From Candidatus Poseidoniales archaeon (GTDB taxonomy: Archaea; Thermoplasmatota; Poseidoniia; Poseidoniales; Poseidoniaceae): a DNA stretch of 8,516 nt. Positions within the stretch are counted from its first letter, which is position 1. Each line of letters begins with the position of its first letter. A program made the translations under genes and the position numbers. The notes under the pieces are model-generated. The model saw only the letters and a list, made by a program, of their open reading frames with translations. It was not told the origin of the DNA and searched no databases. Of this stretch, positions 1 through 5,706 are shown piece after piece. The DNA lies in assembly GCA_003602665.1 (NCBI GenBank), contig QQSG01000075.1, positions 4,197 through 12,712 of the forward strand, given 5' to 3'.

Positions 1-24
1 TTGTGTTGTTTCTTCATCAGTCAT
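1..24 (-). CDS. rps5: 30S ribosomal protein uS5 (S5), first eight codons
   Basis: The ATG at 22-24 shares one base with the uL18 stop (TGATG) and opens a frame reading MTDEETTQ to the window edge. A purine-rich GAGGGGG lies seven bases upstream, inside the end of uL18. A second ATG at 15-17 is out of frame and further from the SD. uS5 always follows uL18 in this cluster, so the identity is inferred from position. The eight residues alone are not diagnostic. Confidence 0.7.
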
Positions 25-533
25 CAGTATGCCCCCTCTATGGAAGATTTGGTTGTGTCCATTGCTCCAGCGATGGAGTCACTGATGTGAGCGCCGTTTG
101 TGCGGTCATCATCAGGAAGGACTTTTTCGCTGTGAGGAACGTTGAGTCCTGCTTCGACCATACCACGTAGGGCAGCGAAGACACGACTTCCAGGTGTGCT
201 TGCAGCCAGACCAATGTCTAGAACTGCATCTTCATGTCCTGCAGCGATTGCTGCTTTTCCGAGTGCGAATCCTACAAGGTAGGATGCAGGAACGGATTTC
301 TTGGACATGTCTTCTGGCCATGAATACTTCTTGACCAAGTCGCTTCCAGTGACATTGAGGACAACAAGATCACCCTCAGCAGCCCATGTTACCAGTTGGC
401 AGGATGTACGGGTGTTTGAGACACGTACAACTGCACGAGGCTTTTCGCTTCGTAGAAGTCGAAGTCTGCGTCGGTAGTCGGTTAGACCTGCTTTTCGTCG
501 TCGTAGAACTGTTCGTCGTCGATTTCCTCGCAT
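24..533 (-). CDS. rpl18: 50S ribosomal protein uL18 (L18)
   Basis: 169 residues, in the archaeal range. uL18 forms the central protuberance with uL5 by binding 5S rRNA. The basic N-terminus RRRKAGLTDYRRRLRLLRSE (11-30) leads into KPRAVVRVSNTRTSCQLV (31-48). LVGFALGKAAIAAGHEDAVLDIGL (86-109, read in parts), GSRVFAALRGMVEAGLNVPH (115-134) and a C-terminal DDDRTNGAHI are diagnostic. The start has GGTGA six bases upstream and shares one base with the eL19 stop. Of the first 13 arginines (residues 2-33), ten are CGA, including two runs of three. The stop forms TGATG with the uS5 start. Confidence 0.97.
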   Translation of the reverse strand: MRGNRRRTVLRRRKAGLTDYRRRLRLLRSEKPRAVVRVSNTRTSCQLVTWAAEGDLVVLNVTGSDLVKKYSWPEDMSKKSVPASYLVGFALGKAAIAAGHEDAVLDIGLAASTPGSRVFAALRGMVEAGLNVPHSEKVLPDDDRTNGAHISDSIAGAMDTTKSSIEGAY

Positions 534-994
534 CAGTTGTCACCTTCCTTTAGTTGGACACCTTCAAGCGTCATCTGAGAACGCATGTGGGCAATAGAAC
601 GGTATGAACCACCCTTTGCTTTGAGGTAATATCGGCGGTACTCACTATCTGTGATTTCGCTGACTTCTCGGAGATCCTTGAGAGCCTTTCGTTGTGAACG
701 GATTGTTCTCATCCAACGGTTCTTGCGAGGATTACGAGCATTTGCAGTACCCATTCTCTTTCCTTGGCCCTTCTGACGACCCTTGCGGCGTTGCTCAAGA
801 CGTGTACGTGCTCGAACACGAGAAGTTCCTTTGATCGCCTTAGCGCGAATGAGTCCTTCTTCGATGAATTCTCGGATGTCATCTGCTTGAACAGAGGATG
901 CGATTTCATCGATGTAATCTGGATTAATCCAAACACGGTTTTCACCACATTTGAGGATCTTCGCTGCGAGTCTCTTTTGGTTTGTTAGTTGCAT
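533..994 (-). CDS. rpl19e: 50S ribosomal protein eL19 (L19e)
   Basis: 153 residues, the standard archaeal size. eL19 is a highly basic, mostly helical protein of the large subunit that contributes to an intersubunit bridge. The N-terminal part NQKRLAAKILKCGENRVWIN (5-24) is the family signature. A very basic stretch runs through RARTRLEQRRKGRQKGQGKR (61-80) and RNPRKNRWMRTIRSQRKALK (87-106). The tail YYLKAKGGSYRSIAHMR is typical. ATG shares one base with the eL32 TGA. The likely SD is AAGGAG/GGTG within the end of eL32, less regular than elsewhere. The stop shares one base with the uL18 start. Confidence 0.97.
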   Translation of the reverse strand: MQLTNQKRLAAKILKCGENRVWINPDYIDEIASSVQADDIREFIEEGLIRAKAIKGTSRVRARTRLEQRRKGRQKGQGKRMGTANARNPRKNRWMRTIRSQRKALKDLREVSEITDSEYRRYYLKAKGGSYRSIAHMRSQMTLEGVQLKEGDN

Positions 995-1629
995 CAGACA
1001 CCACTCCTTCGGTTAAGGACACGAATACCTAATTCATCAGCTCGAGCATGGATGTGCTCTCGCTTTCGACCACCGACTGTACGGCCAATGCGTGCAGCCT
1101 GTGTTTCAGGATCGATTGATTCCAAATCATTGAGGTTGTGAACCATTACTTCACGGAAACCAGATGGGTGGAGCCCCCGAGCTTCAGCGACCTTTCCATG
1201 GCCGACTCGAACGAGTGAACCACGGTATCTGTAGTTTCGTCGTTGCTTGCTGTCCATACCATGAGGTGCTCTCCATCCAGAACGAGACAATCGCTTGTAA
1301 CGGAACCATTCAGTTCGTCTAAACGATGGAGTCTTCTTCTTCTGGGCAGCACGCAAAGAGAGGGCTTCTTGTGTTGCTTCATCGAGAACTGGCTTTTGTT
1401 TGGCGACGTGACCTTCATCTTCGTCGTCATCCCAGTCTTCATCTTCTTCAAAGAAATCGTCTTCTTCAGCTGTTTCTTCAACTGTGTCTTCGACGACTTC
1501 TTCTTCAGCACCTGATGTTTCCATCAAGCGCTCGATAAGTTCTGCTTTCTTACCAGAAACTGGCAATCCTTGCTCCTTGAGCAATTCCTTGAGTTGTGCT
1601 ACTGTCATGCTTTCGTATTCTTCAGTCAT
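994..1629 (-). CDS. rpl32e: 50S ribosomal protein eL32 (L32e) with N-terminal SAP domain
   Basis: 211 residues from the ATG at 1629, against roughly 125-145 for eL32 cores. The C-terminal ~120 residues are a canonical eL32: PSFRRTEWFRYKRLSRSGWR (101-120), HGMDSKQRR, RGLHPSGFREVMVHNLNDLE (151-170), and ARADELGIRVLNRR at the end. The core binds 23S rRNA on the solvent side of the large subunit. Residues 8-37 match the SAP motif (MTVAQLKELLKEQGLPVSGK, then KAELIERL), a helix-extended-helix fold best known for binding DNA. Residues 41-73 are a linker with 22 Asp/Glu out of 33. There is no frameshift or stop between the parts, so this is one polypeptide. The stop overlaps eL19 by one base (TGATG). 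Confidence 0.95.
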   Translation of the reverse strand: MTEEYESMTVAQLKELLKEQGLPVSGKKAELIERLMETSGAEEEVVEDTVEETAEEDDFFEEDEDWDDDEDEGHVAKQKPVLDEATQEALSLRAAQKKKTPSFRRTEWFRYKRLSRSGWRAPHGMDSKQRRNYRYRGSLVRVGHGKVAEARGLHPSGFREVMVHNLNDLESIDPETQAARIGRTVGGRKREHIHARADELGIRVLNRRSGV

Positions 1630-1634
1630 TCCAA

Positions 1635-2177
1635 TCACTCCTTACTGAGACGGTAAATTCCGTCTTGGAAAACACGTCGATCACGGTTCTTGACCGTTGT
1701 GCTGCGTTCAATGTTTGCTGCAGTTTGTCCAACCTTCTCTTTGTCGATACCTGAAACGGTAATCTCAACCTTGTTGCTGACTTTGACATCAACACCTGGA
1801 AGAATATCGGAACGTCGAGGAACTCTTTCTCCGAAGTAATTGTTTACAACGAATGTTTCTCCTTGCACTGCAAGTGTCATAGGGAAGTGAGAATAGAAGG
1901 CTTTCAAATGATATGTGAATCCTTCAGTTACACCTTTCACCATGTTGTTCAAGTGAGCATTCCATGTACCTACAAGTGCCTTATCCTTACGGCGAGGCAA
2001 GTCGGTTCGTACAAGGAGGCCACTGCCGTCTTGAAGTAAATCAATGCGGGTGGAGACGAACTCTCGTGAAAGAGATCCCTTTGGCCCAGCAATAGTTACG
2101 ACGCCATCTTCACTGATTGAGGCTGTGACGCCTTCAGGGATGGTTACGATGTGTTCGATTCTGTCGATTTTTACCAT
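1635..2177 (-). CDS. rpl6: 50S ribosomal protein uL6 (L6)
   Basis: 180 residues, normal for archaeal L6. It lies near the sarcin-ricin loop and the factor-binding site. Two L6-type repeats can be followed. The first covers about 8-80 with EDGVVTIAGPKGSLSREF (23-40). The second covers about 85-170 with KVSNKVEITVSGIDKEKVGQ followed by TAANIE. The C-terminal signature RDRRVFQDGIY is present. The start is ATG with TGAGGTGA on the uS8 stop and an 11-base gap. The stop TGA lies five bases before the eL32 start and inside its SD region. Confidence 0.97.
   Translation of the reverse strand: MVKIDRIEHIVTIPEGVTASISEDGVVTIAGPKGSLSREFVSTRIDLLQDGSGLLVRTDLPRRKDKALVGTWNAHLNNMVKGVTEGFTYHLKAFYSHFPMTLAVQGETFVVNNYFGERVPRRSDILPGVDVKVSNKVEITVSGIDKEKVGQTAANIERSTTVKNRDRRVFQDGIYRLSKE
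1638..1643 (-). promoter_or_regulatory. Shine-Dalgarno deciding the eL32 start
   Basis: AAGGAG ends eight bases before the ATG at 1629. A GTG in frame at 1638 overlaps the last G of the SD itself and cannot be served by it. Confidence 0.65.
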
Positions 2178-2188
2178 ATTTCTTCACC

Positions 2189-2578
2189 TCAGTATACGTA
2201 GGCAAGTAACTTGCCGCCGATGCGGGCGTCTTTCGCATCGTAGTGGTTCATAACGCCGGAATTGGTTGTCAGTATGAGCAGACCAAAGTCCTGAGCAGGA
2301 AGATATCGTGTCTCCCACTTTTCGAATTCTTGGCGGCGGACACTGTGTCGAGGCTTGACAGTACCACATCGGTTGATGGTACCTCTCAGTTCGACTACGA
2401 AAGCGTCGCCACGTCCGTTTTCAACACGGGTAAACTCACCGACATAGCCGGAAGTTTGCATAATGTTGAGTACGTTTCCTAATAGCTTTGAAGCAGGCGT
2501 TAATTCGACATCGAATTTACCTGCTTGTTCAGCGTTGTAAATCTTTACAAGTGCATCATTTAATGGATCTAATTGCAT
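2189..2578 (-). CDS. rps8: 30S ribosomal protein uS8 (S8)
   Basis: 129 residues, matching the archaeal S8 length of about 130. uS8 binds helix 21 of 16S rRNA and is a central-domain assembly protein. In bacteria it is the spc operon repressor; whether that applies here cannot be seen. The N-terminus DPLNDALVKIYNAEQAGK (4-21) and the C-terminal TNSGVMNHYDAKDARIGGKL followed by LAYVY are diagnostic. The ATG at 2578 has GAGGTGA five bases upstream, with TGAGGTGA built on the uS14 stop. Another ATG at 2582 is out of frame and only one base from the SD. Confidence 0.97.
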   Translation of the reverse strand: MQLDPLNDALVKIYNAEQAGKFDVELTPASKLLGNVLNIMQTSGYVGEFTRVENGRGDAFVVELRGTINRCGTVKPRHSVRRQEFEKWETRYLPAQDFGLLILTTNSGVMNHYDAKDARIGGKLLAYVY

Positions 2579-2588
2579 TCATTTCACC

Positions 2589-2741
2589 TCAGTTCATCTT
2601 CTTGAAACCTATTTCAGGTCCTACGTCTCGGAAGCATTGGCGACAAAGGCGTAGCCCATGTCGGCGTATCATTCCACGGCGTCGACCACAACGTCGGCAT
2701 CCAATTGTTCGTCCCATGTATTCTCCATGATCTCGTGCCAT
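2589..2741 (-). CDS. rps14: 30S ribosomal protein uS14 (S14), zinc-ribbon type
   Basis: A small gene of 50 codons plus TGA in the 165-base stretch between uL5 and uS8. I translated it by hand as MARDHGEYMGRTIGCRRC, then GRRRGMIRRHGLRLCRQC, then FRDVGPEIGFKKMN. Cysteines 15, 18, 33 and 36 form two CxxC pairs, the zinc ribbon of archaeal/eukaryotic S14 (S29). The protein sits in the head of the small subunit near uS3 and uS10. The position between uL5 and uS8 is the expected one. The alternative start at 2747 would add Met-Asn. Its 12 arginines use six CGA, four CGC and two CGT codons. The gap to uL5 is two bases, and its TGA is fused to the uS8 SD. Confidence 0.96.
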   Translation of the reverse strand: MARDHGEYMGRTIGCRRCGRRRGMIRRHGLRLCRQCFRDVGPEIGFKKMN

Positions 2742-2743
2742 AT

Positions 2744-3271
2744 TCATTCCTCCATGATTTTTAATCCAAAGGTTTCAGAGAACCACTTCATCGATTCTTC
2801 TCGACTTACGCCGTGTCCCTTTCCAACCTTGGCCTTTCCTTTTCGGCGGCGGCTTACTCTGTGTCCTGGACGTTCCAAGACGACGTTGATGTCCATACCG
2901 TAAATTCCGATATCAGGATCGTATTTTTGTTCTGGGAAATCCGTGTAATCACGGACACCGAAGGAAAGATTTCCTTGTGCATCGAAGTTCCAACTTGGGA
3001 TTGTGTTGTCACGTACCCAGAAAGCATTCTTGAGGAATTCGTTGATTGAATCCTTGTTTCGCATAGTGGAGCGGCAACCGATAGGTGCCCCTTCACGGAC
3101 CTTGAGGTCACGATTCTGGATTCGACCAAGTGTTCGTTGTGGACGAACACCGGTAACGATCTCGAGAACGTTTTCAGCATTGACCAAGCGGTCTCCACCT
3201 TCACCAACACCAATGTTAACACAAACCTTCGTGATTCGAGGAACGCTCATTGGATTGACTGTATCGCTCAT
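2744..3271 (-). CDS. rpl5: 50S ribosomal protein uL5 (L5)
   Basis: 175 residues, typical for archaeal L5. It binds 5S rRNA together with uL18 and contacts the P-site tRNA and the small subunit head. The N-terminus VPRITKVCVNIGVGEGGDRL (10-29) is the classic L5 start. GVRPQRTLGRIQNRDLKVREG (41-61, read in parts), the segment APIGCRSTMR, and YDPDIGIYGMDINVVLERPG (117-136) complete the signature. The region RRRKGKAKVGKGHGVSREE near 141-159 is the archaeal extension. The start has the best SD of the window, GGAGGTGA four bases upstream, inside the end of eS4. A second ATG at codon 8 is not favoured. Confidence 0.97.
   Translation of the reverse strand: MSDTVNPMSVPRITKVCVNIGVGEGGDRLVNAENVLEIVTGVRPQRTLGRIQNRDLKVREGAPIGCRSTMRNKDSINEFLKNAFWVRDNTIPSWNFDAQGNLSFGVRDYTDFPEQKYDPDIGIYGMDINVVLERPGHRVSRRRKGKAKVGKGHGVSREESMKWFSETFGLKIMEE
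2749..2753 (-). promoter_or_regulatory. Shine-Dalgarno deciding the uS14 start
   Basis: GGAGG is seven bases from the ATG at 2741 but one base from an in-frame ATG at 2747 that overlaps the uL5 stop (ATGA). The arrangement copies that of uS17. Confidence 0.7.
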
Positions 3272-3969
3272 GCCTTCACCTCCGTGATTGGCAAGTTGGA
3301 ATCTCCAACAGCGAATACATTGACTTCAGTTGTACCAAAATCTTCGAATGAAACTTCATTTGGCATGGTGGATCGCTTAACGATGCGTTCTTTCATTGAA
3401 GCAACTTCACCAACGTGCGTACCACCAACAAGGTAACATCGCACACCTTCTGTGAACTTGATGTGTTCAATGATCGTCTGCTCAGGAAGAGCGATTTTCA
3501 GTGAATCTCCAGTATTGTATAGATTCGAATCATCGACGATGAGGTTTCGTCCATCGTGGAGGTTGAGTTGAGTCTTGCCTCCCTTGATTGTGGACTTTCC
3601 TTCTATACGGGCGATTTTCCACGCTGCTTCATCAGATGAAATCTGAGCATATCGTAGACGTCCGTTTAGATCGAGCATGCAACGGAAGTGTTCGTCTCCG
3701 AGAGAAAGAACGTCCATCAAACCAACACCACGGCGGGTGTCTTTGCAGATTCGTCCATCAACCTTGACCAATTCATTGTGAACAATGAATCGAACTTCAC
3801 GGGATGTTTGAGCACGGCCTAGAACATCTCTTACGATCAGATTCAATGGCATACAGCGCTCTAGGCTGTGTGCACCTGGGCTTGGGCGTGTAACCCAAAT
3901 GGTGGTCTTTCGTGGAAGTGGCCAGCTACGAGGCATGGCTAAACGTTTCAAGTGACTGCTGCTACCCAT
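3268..3969 (-). CDS. rps4e: 30S ribosomal protein eS4 (S4e)
   Basis: 233 residues from the ATG at 3969; a TTG three codons upstream is rejected on SD spacing. eS4 is specific to archaea and eukaryotes and is unrelated to bacterial S4 in its overall fold. It sits in the body of the small subunit. The N-terminus MGSSSHLKRLAMPRSWPLPR is the family signature (SHLKR, then a P-SW motif). An S4-type RNA-binding domain spans roughly 41-90 (SREVRFIVHNELVKVDGRIC at 56-75). The central eS4 domain follows, and then a KOW-like segment with CYLVGGTHVGEVA (178-190). The stop overlaps the uL5 start by four bases (ATGA). The intergenic gap to uL24 is five bases. Confidence 0.96.
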   Translation of the reverse strand: MGSSSHLKRLAMPRSWPLPRKTTIWVTRPSPGAHSLERCMPLNLIVRDVLGRAQTSREVRFIVHNELVKVDGRICKDTRRGVGLMDVLSLGDEHFRCMLDLNGRLRYAQISSDEAAWKIARIEGKSTIKGGKTQLNLHDGRNLIVDDSNLYNTGDSLKIALPEQTIIEHIKFTEGVRCYLVGGTHVGEVASMKERIVKRSTMPNEVSFEDFGTTEVNVFAVGDSNLPITEVKA

Positions 3970-3974
3970 TGTAT

Positions 3975-4382
3975 TCAACTCCTATCCTCGGTCAATTTTT
4001 GCATTCGCAATTTGTCCGTCTCATCGAGTTTCACGATAACGACGTTGGAAGCGTGGACCGGCACGGCTTCTTCTCTGTTGTCTGATTTGGATTGTTTTGC
4101 ACCCTCAATGAGGATACGTCCATTCTTGGCATCGATACCAATTACTGGACCTGTGAGTGGTTCTGCTTTACGCTTTCCACCGTGACGCTTTCCACCGCTT
4201 GCGAAATCTCCACGGATCACGCGGACGGTGTCGCCTGTACGAATGGTTACTGAGCGAACGCCAGCAAACCTTTCGTCAGGTTTGTCGAGTTGAAGACGAG
4301 CAGTTACTCGCTTGCGCTTGGTGTGCATAGGTGCGTTAAAGTGCGCCTTTCGTTGCTTTCCTGGTTTTCTTGATGTTACCAT
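3975..4382 (-). CDS. rpl24: 50S ribosomal protein uL24 (L24)
   Basis: 135 residues, in the range of the archaeal/eukaryotic L26-type uL24. It initiates large-subunit assembly by binding the 5' domain of 23S rRNA. The N-terminus SRKPGKQRKAHFNAP (4-18) followed by a basic stretch is typical. A KOW motif begins around residue 46 with TIRTGDTVRVIRGDF (46-60). GPVIGIDAKNGRILIEGA (78-95) and a segment HASNVVIVKLDETDKLR (110-126) complete the fold. A glycine/lysine-rich insert (ASGGKRHGGKRK) follows the KOW start. The start has TGAGGTGA on the uL14 stop with a nine-base gap. Confidence 0.96.
   Translation of the reverse strand: MVTSRKPGKQRKAHFNAPMHTKRKRVTARLQLDKPDERFAGVRSVTIRTGDTVRVIRGDFASGGKRHGGKRKAEPLTGPVIGIDAKNGRILIEGAKQSKSDNREEAVPVHASNVVIVKLDETDKLRMQKLTEDRS
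3979..3982 (-). promoter_or_regulatory. Shine-Dalgarno deciding the eS4 start
   Basis: GGAG, within GGAGTTGA (one mismatch to GGAGGTGA), precedes the ATG at 3969 with five bases after the TGA. A TTG codon in frame at 3978 lies immediately next to the GGAG and is too close to be used. Confidence 0.65.
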
Positions 4383-4391
4383 GTTCTCACC

Positions 4392-4790
4392 TCATACAAT
4401 TTGTTTCGCTGTTGCAGCGATACGTGGCCAACGCTCTGCAGCCTCACGGGAGACAGGTCCCTTGATATCGGACCCTTGAACTTCACCCTTGAGGTTTGTA
4501 ATGACACATGCATTGTCTTCGAATTGAACCCATGTTCCATCAGCACGACGGAATGGTCGGCGTTGACGGATGATAACAGCGTTGAACATCTGTCGTCGAG
4601 TGTCAGGAGTACCCTTCTTGACTGAAACCTTGGTCATATCGCCAACGCCACCAGCAGGGTATCGACGCATGGTACCACCGAGCTTGATGACGTTCACGAT
4701 TTGAACGATCTTAGCACCGGTGTTATCAGCGACGTGTAGTCGAGCCATTGTTGGCAATCCACGAGTTTGACGGCCTGCGATTCCTCTCAT
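4392..4790 (-). CDS. rpl14: 50S ribosomal protein uL14 (L14)
   Basis: 132 residues, exactly the usual archaeal size. uL14 lies at the subunit interface, contacts 16S helix 14 and is a docking site for anti-association factors. Hallmarks are VADNTGAKIVQIVNV (21-35 in this numbering), AGGVGDMTKVSVKKGTPDTR in the centre, RRPFRRADGTWVQFEDNACVI, and DIKGPVSREAAERWPRIA near the C-terminus. A GTG codon directly upstream (4793) is in frame and would add one residue. The ATG at 4790 is preferred because GGGGGTGA lies six bases upstream of it and only three from the GTG. The ATG shares one base with the uS17 stop. The stop is fused to the uL24 SD (TGAGGTGA). Confidence 0.96.
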   Translation of the reverse strand: MRGIAGRQTRGLPTMARLHVADNTGAKIVQIVNVIKLGGTMRRYPAGGVGDMTKVSVKKGTPDTRRQMFNAVIIRQRRPFRRADGTWVQFEDNACVITNLKGEVQGSDIKGPVSREAAERWPRIAATAKQIV

Positions 4791-5125
4791 CACTCGTCAC
4801 CCCCAGTCATTTCAACAACACAGAAGGAAACTGTCTTGGAAAGAGGTCGGCATTCCATAACACGCACGGAATCTCCAATCTCGACATCGCCAATGCAACT
4901 TGGCAAGTGAGCGCTTAGAGCACTGGTTCGCTTTTCGAAACGTTCGTACTTCTTCATGTAACGAACATTGTTTCGCTCGATTGTAATTGTCTTCTGCATT
5001 CCGATTCCGGATACTACGCCTTCGAATACCTGTCCACGCAAGCGCAAGCTTCCGTAGAACGGGCAGTTCTCGTCGCCGTCCCATTCATCTGTTGGTCTTT
5101 TTACGTCAATTCCGATGTCTCGCAT
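4790..5125 (-). CDS. rps17: 30S ribosomal protein uS17 (S17)
   Basis: 111 residues from the second of two in-frame ATGs. The first ATG (5131) would add only Met-Lys, overlaps the Rnp1 stop as ATGA, and lies one base from the GGAGG. uS17 is a primary 16S rRNA binder needed early in small-subunit assembly. The archaeal N-terminus is clear (MRDIGIDVKRP, then CPFYGSLRLRGQVFEG at 21-36). The OB-fold continues with MQKTITIERNNVRYMKKYERFEKR (43-66, read in parts), SAHLPSCIGDVEIGDSVRVMECRPLSKT (71-98, read in parts), and the C-terminal strand FCVVEM. The stop and the uL14 start share one base (TGATG). Confidence 0.95.
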   Translation of the reverse strand: MRDIGIDVKRPTDEWDGDENCPFYGSLRLRGQVFEGVVSGIGMQKTITIERNNVRYMKKYERFEKRTSALSAHLPSCIGDVEIGDSVRVMECRPLSKTVSFCVVEMTGGDE

Positions 5126-5127
5126 CT

Positions 5128-5385
5128 TCATGCCTCCTTGTAGTTGCGGCGCATTCTATCTTCAGGTCGTTGCCGCAAGGACGATCCTTTGAGGACGGTA
5201 GTACCGTCGTTGAGTGTAAATTGGATACTTGATTTTCCGAACACACGCTCAATGTTGTGTTCGAGGATGGTGATTGTGTGTTGTGATTCATCGACGACAA
5301 GTCCACTTCGTCCGATGAGAGTGGAATCTGTGGAACGAACGACATTAAGCGTCTGTCCCATCCAAGTCTTGTTCATATCTGTCAT
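5128..5385 (-). CDS. rnp1: Ribonuclease P protein component 1 (Rpp29/Pop4 family)
   Basis: 85 residues, at the short end for archaeal Rpp29. Together with Rpp21 this protein binds the specificity domain of RNase P RNA and promotes removal of 5' leaders from pre-tRNAs. The Sm-like beta-barrel is visible as TLIGRSGLVVDESQHTITIL (22-41) followed by the short strands up to GTTVLKGSSLRQRPEDR (61-77). The position between aIF1 and uS17 is diagnostic in archaea. The ATG at 5385 shares one base with the aIF1 TAA stop and has GGTGA four bases upstream. A second in-frame ATG three codons later (5376) is less well placed. The terminal TGA overlaps a possible upstream ATG of uS17. Confidence 0.92.
   Translation of the reverse strand: MTDMNKTWMGQTLNVVRSTDSTLIGRSGLVVDESQHTITILEHNIERVFGKSSIQFTLNDGTTVLKGSSLRQRPEDRMRRNYKEA
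5133..5137 (-). promoter_or_regulatory. Shine-Dalgarno deciding the uS17 start
   Basis: GGAGG lies seven bases before the ATG at 5125 but only one base before the ATG at 5131. Adding the missing TGA of a full GGAGGTGA, the distance to 5125 equals the four bases seen at uL29, uL5 and uL24. The downstream ATG is therefore the better start. Confidence 0.7.
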
Positions 5386-5684
5386 TATCTCACCTCCACA
5401 TTAAATCCGTTATTTCTTAGTACATTTGCTGCCTTCTTTTTGTGATCGCCTTGAAGTTCTATGATTCGACCCTTGACAGTTCCTCCGGCAGCACATTTGT
5501 TTTTGAGTAATTTTGCTAGTTCGTTGATGTCGATTGCTACGTCTTCAATACCTTCCACTTTGGTGACAATTTTTCCATATCTCCTTCGGTCAGTTGACAA
5601 GATTGCTCTTTGTTGCTCCTTAGCGATTTCTTGACAGATGCATAGCTCATCAGGGAGCCCACACACACTGCAAATTGCCGCCAT
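5385..5684 (-). CDS. Translation initiation factor aIF1 (SUI1 family)
   Basis: 99 residues, the length expected for archaeal aIF1. The factor binds the small subunit near the P site and enforces correct start-codon and initiator-tRNA selection. The N-terminus has a small putative zinc-binding knuckle with cysteines 5, 8, 15 and 17 (CSVCGLPDELCIC), common in archaeal SUI1 proteins. The SUI1 domain follows from about residue 35. It includes the conserved stretch KNKCAAGGTVKGRIIELQGD (61-80) and the C-terminal NGFNVEVR strand. It lies between uL29 and the RNase P subunit gene, the usual place in archaea. Its stop is TAA, the only non-TGA stop visible in the window, and overlaps the next start by one base (TAATG). 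Confidence 0.95.
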   Translation of the reverse strand: MAAICSVCGLPDELCICQEIAKEQQRAILSTDRRRYGKIVTKVEGIEDVAIDINELAKLLKNKCAAGGTVKGRIIELQGDHKKKAANVLRNNGFNVEVR

Positions 5685-5693
5685 AGTCGTTCA

Positions 5694-5700
5694 TCACCTC
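5694..5700 (-). promoter_or_regulatory. Shine-Dalgarno of aIF1 with unusually long spacing
   Basis: GAGGTGA lies nine bases from the aIF1 ATG (5684). In neighbouring genes with the same SD the distance from GGTGA to ATG is 4-6. It sits between the two copies of an 8-base direct repeat (ATGAACGA) and overlaps an out-of-frame ATG. Weaker initiation of aIF1 than of the flanking ribosomal proteins is an inference from the spacing. Confidence 0.7.
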
Positions 5701-5706
5701 GTTCAT

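Noticed and set aside
1146..1511. Minus-strand Lys-rich frame inside eL32
   Set aside because: It is the frame-shifted reading of the GAA/GAT-rich linker and core. The eL32 frame is continuous and conserved.
1243..1538. Two plus-strand frames rich in Phe/Leu/Val opposite the eL32 linker, resembling membrane segments
   Set aside because: The hydrophobic codons are the complement of the Asp/Glu/Lys codons of the acidic linker, so the apparent membrane character is an artefact.
2556..2582. Short out-of-frame reading frame (eight codons plus TGA) starting four bases upstream of the uS8 ATG
   Set aside because: Its ATG is one base from the SD, too close for initiation, and the peptide has no visible character.
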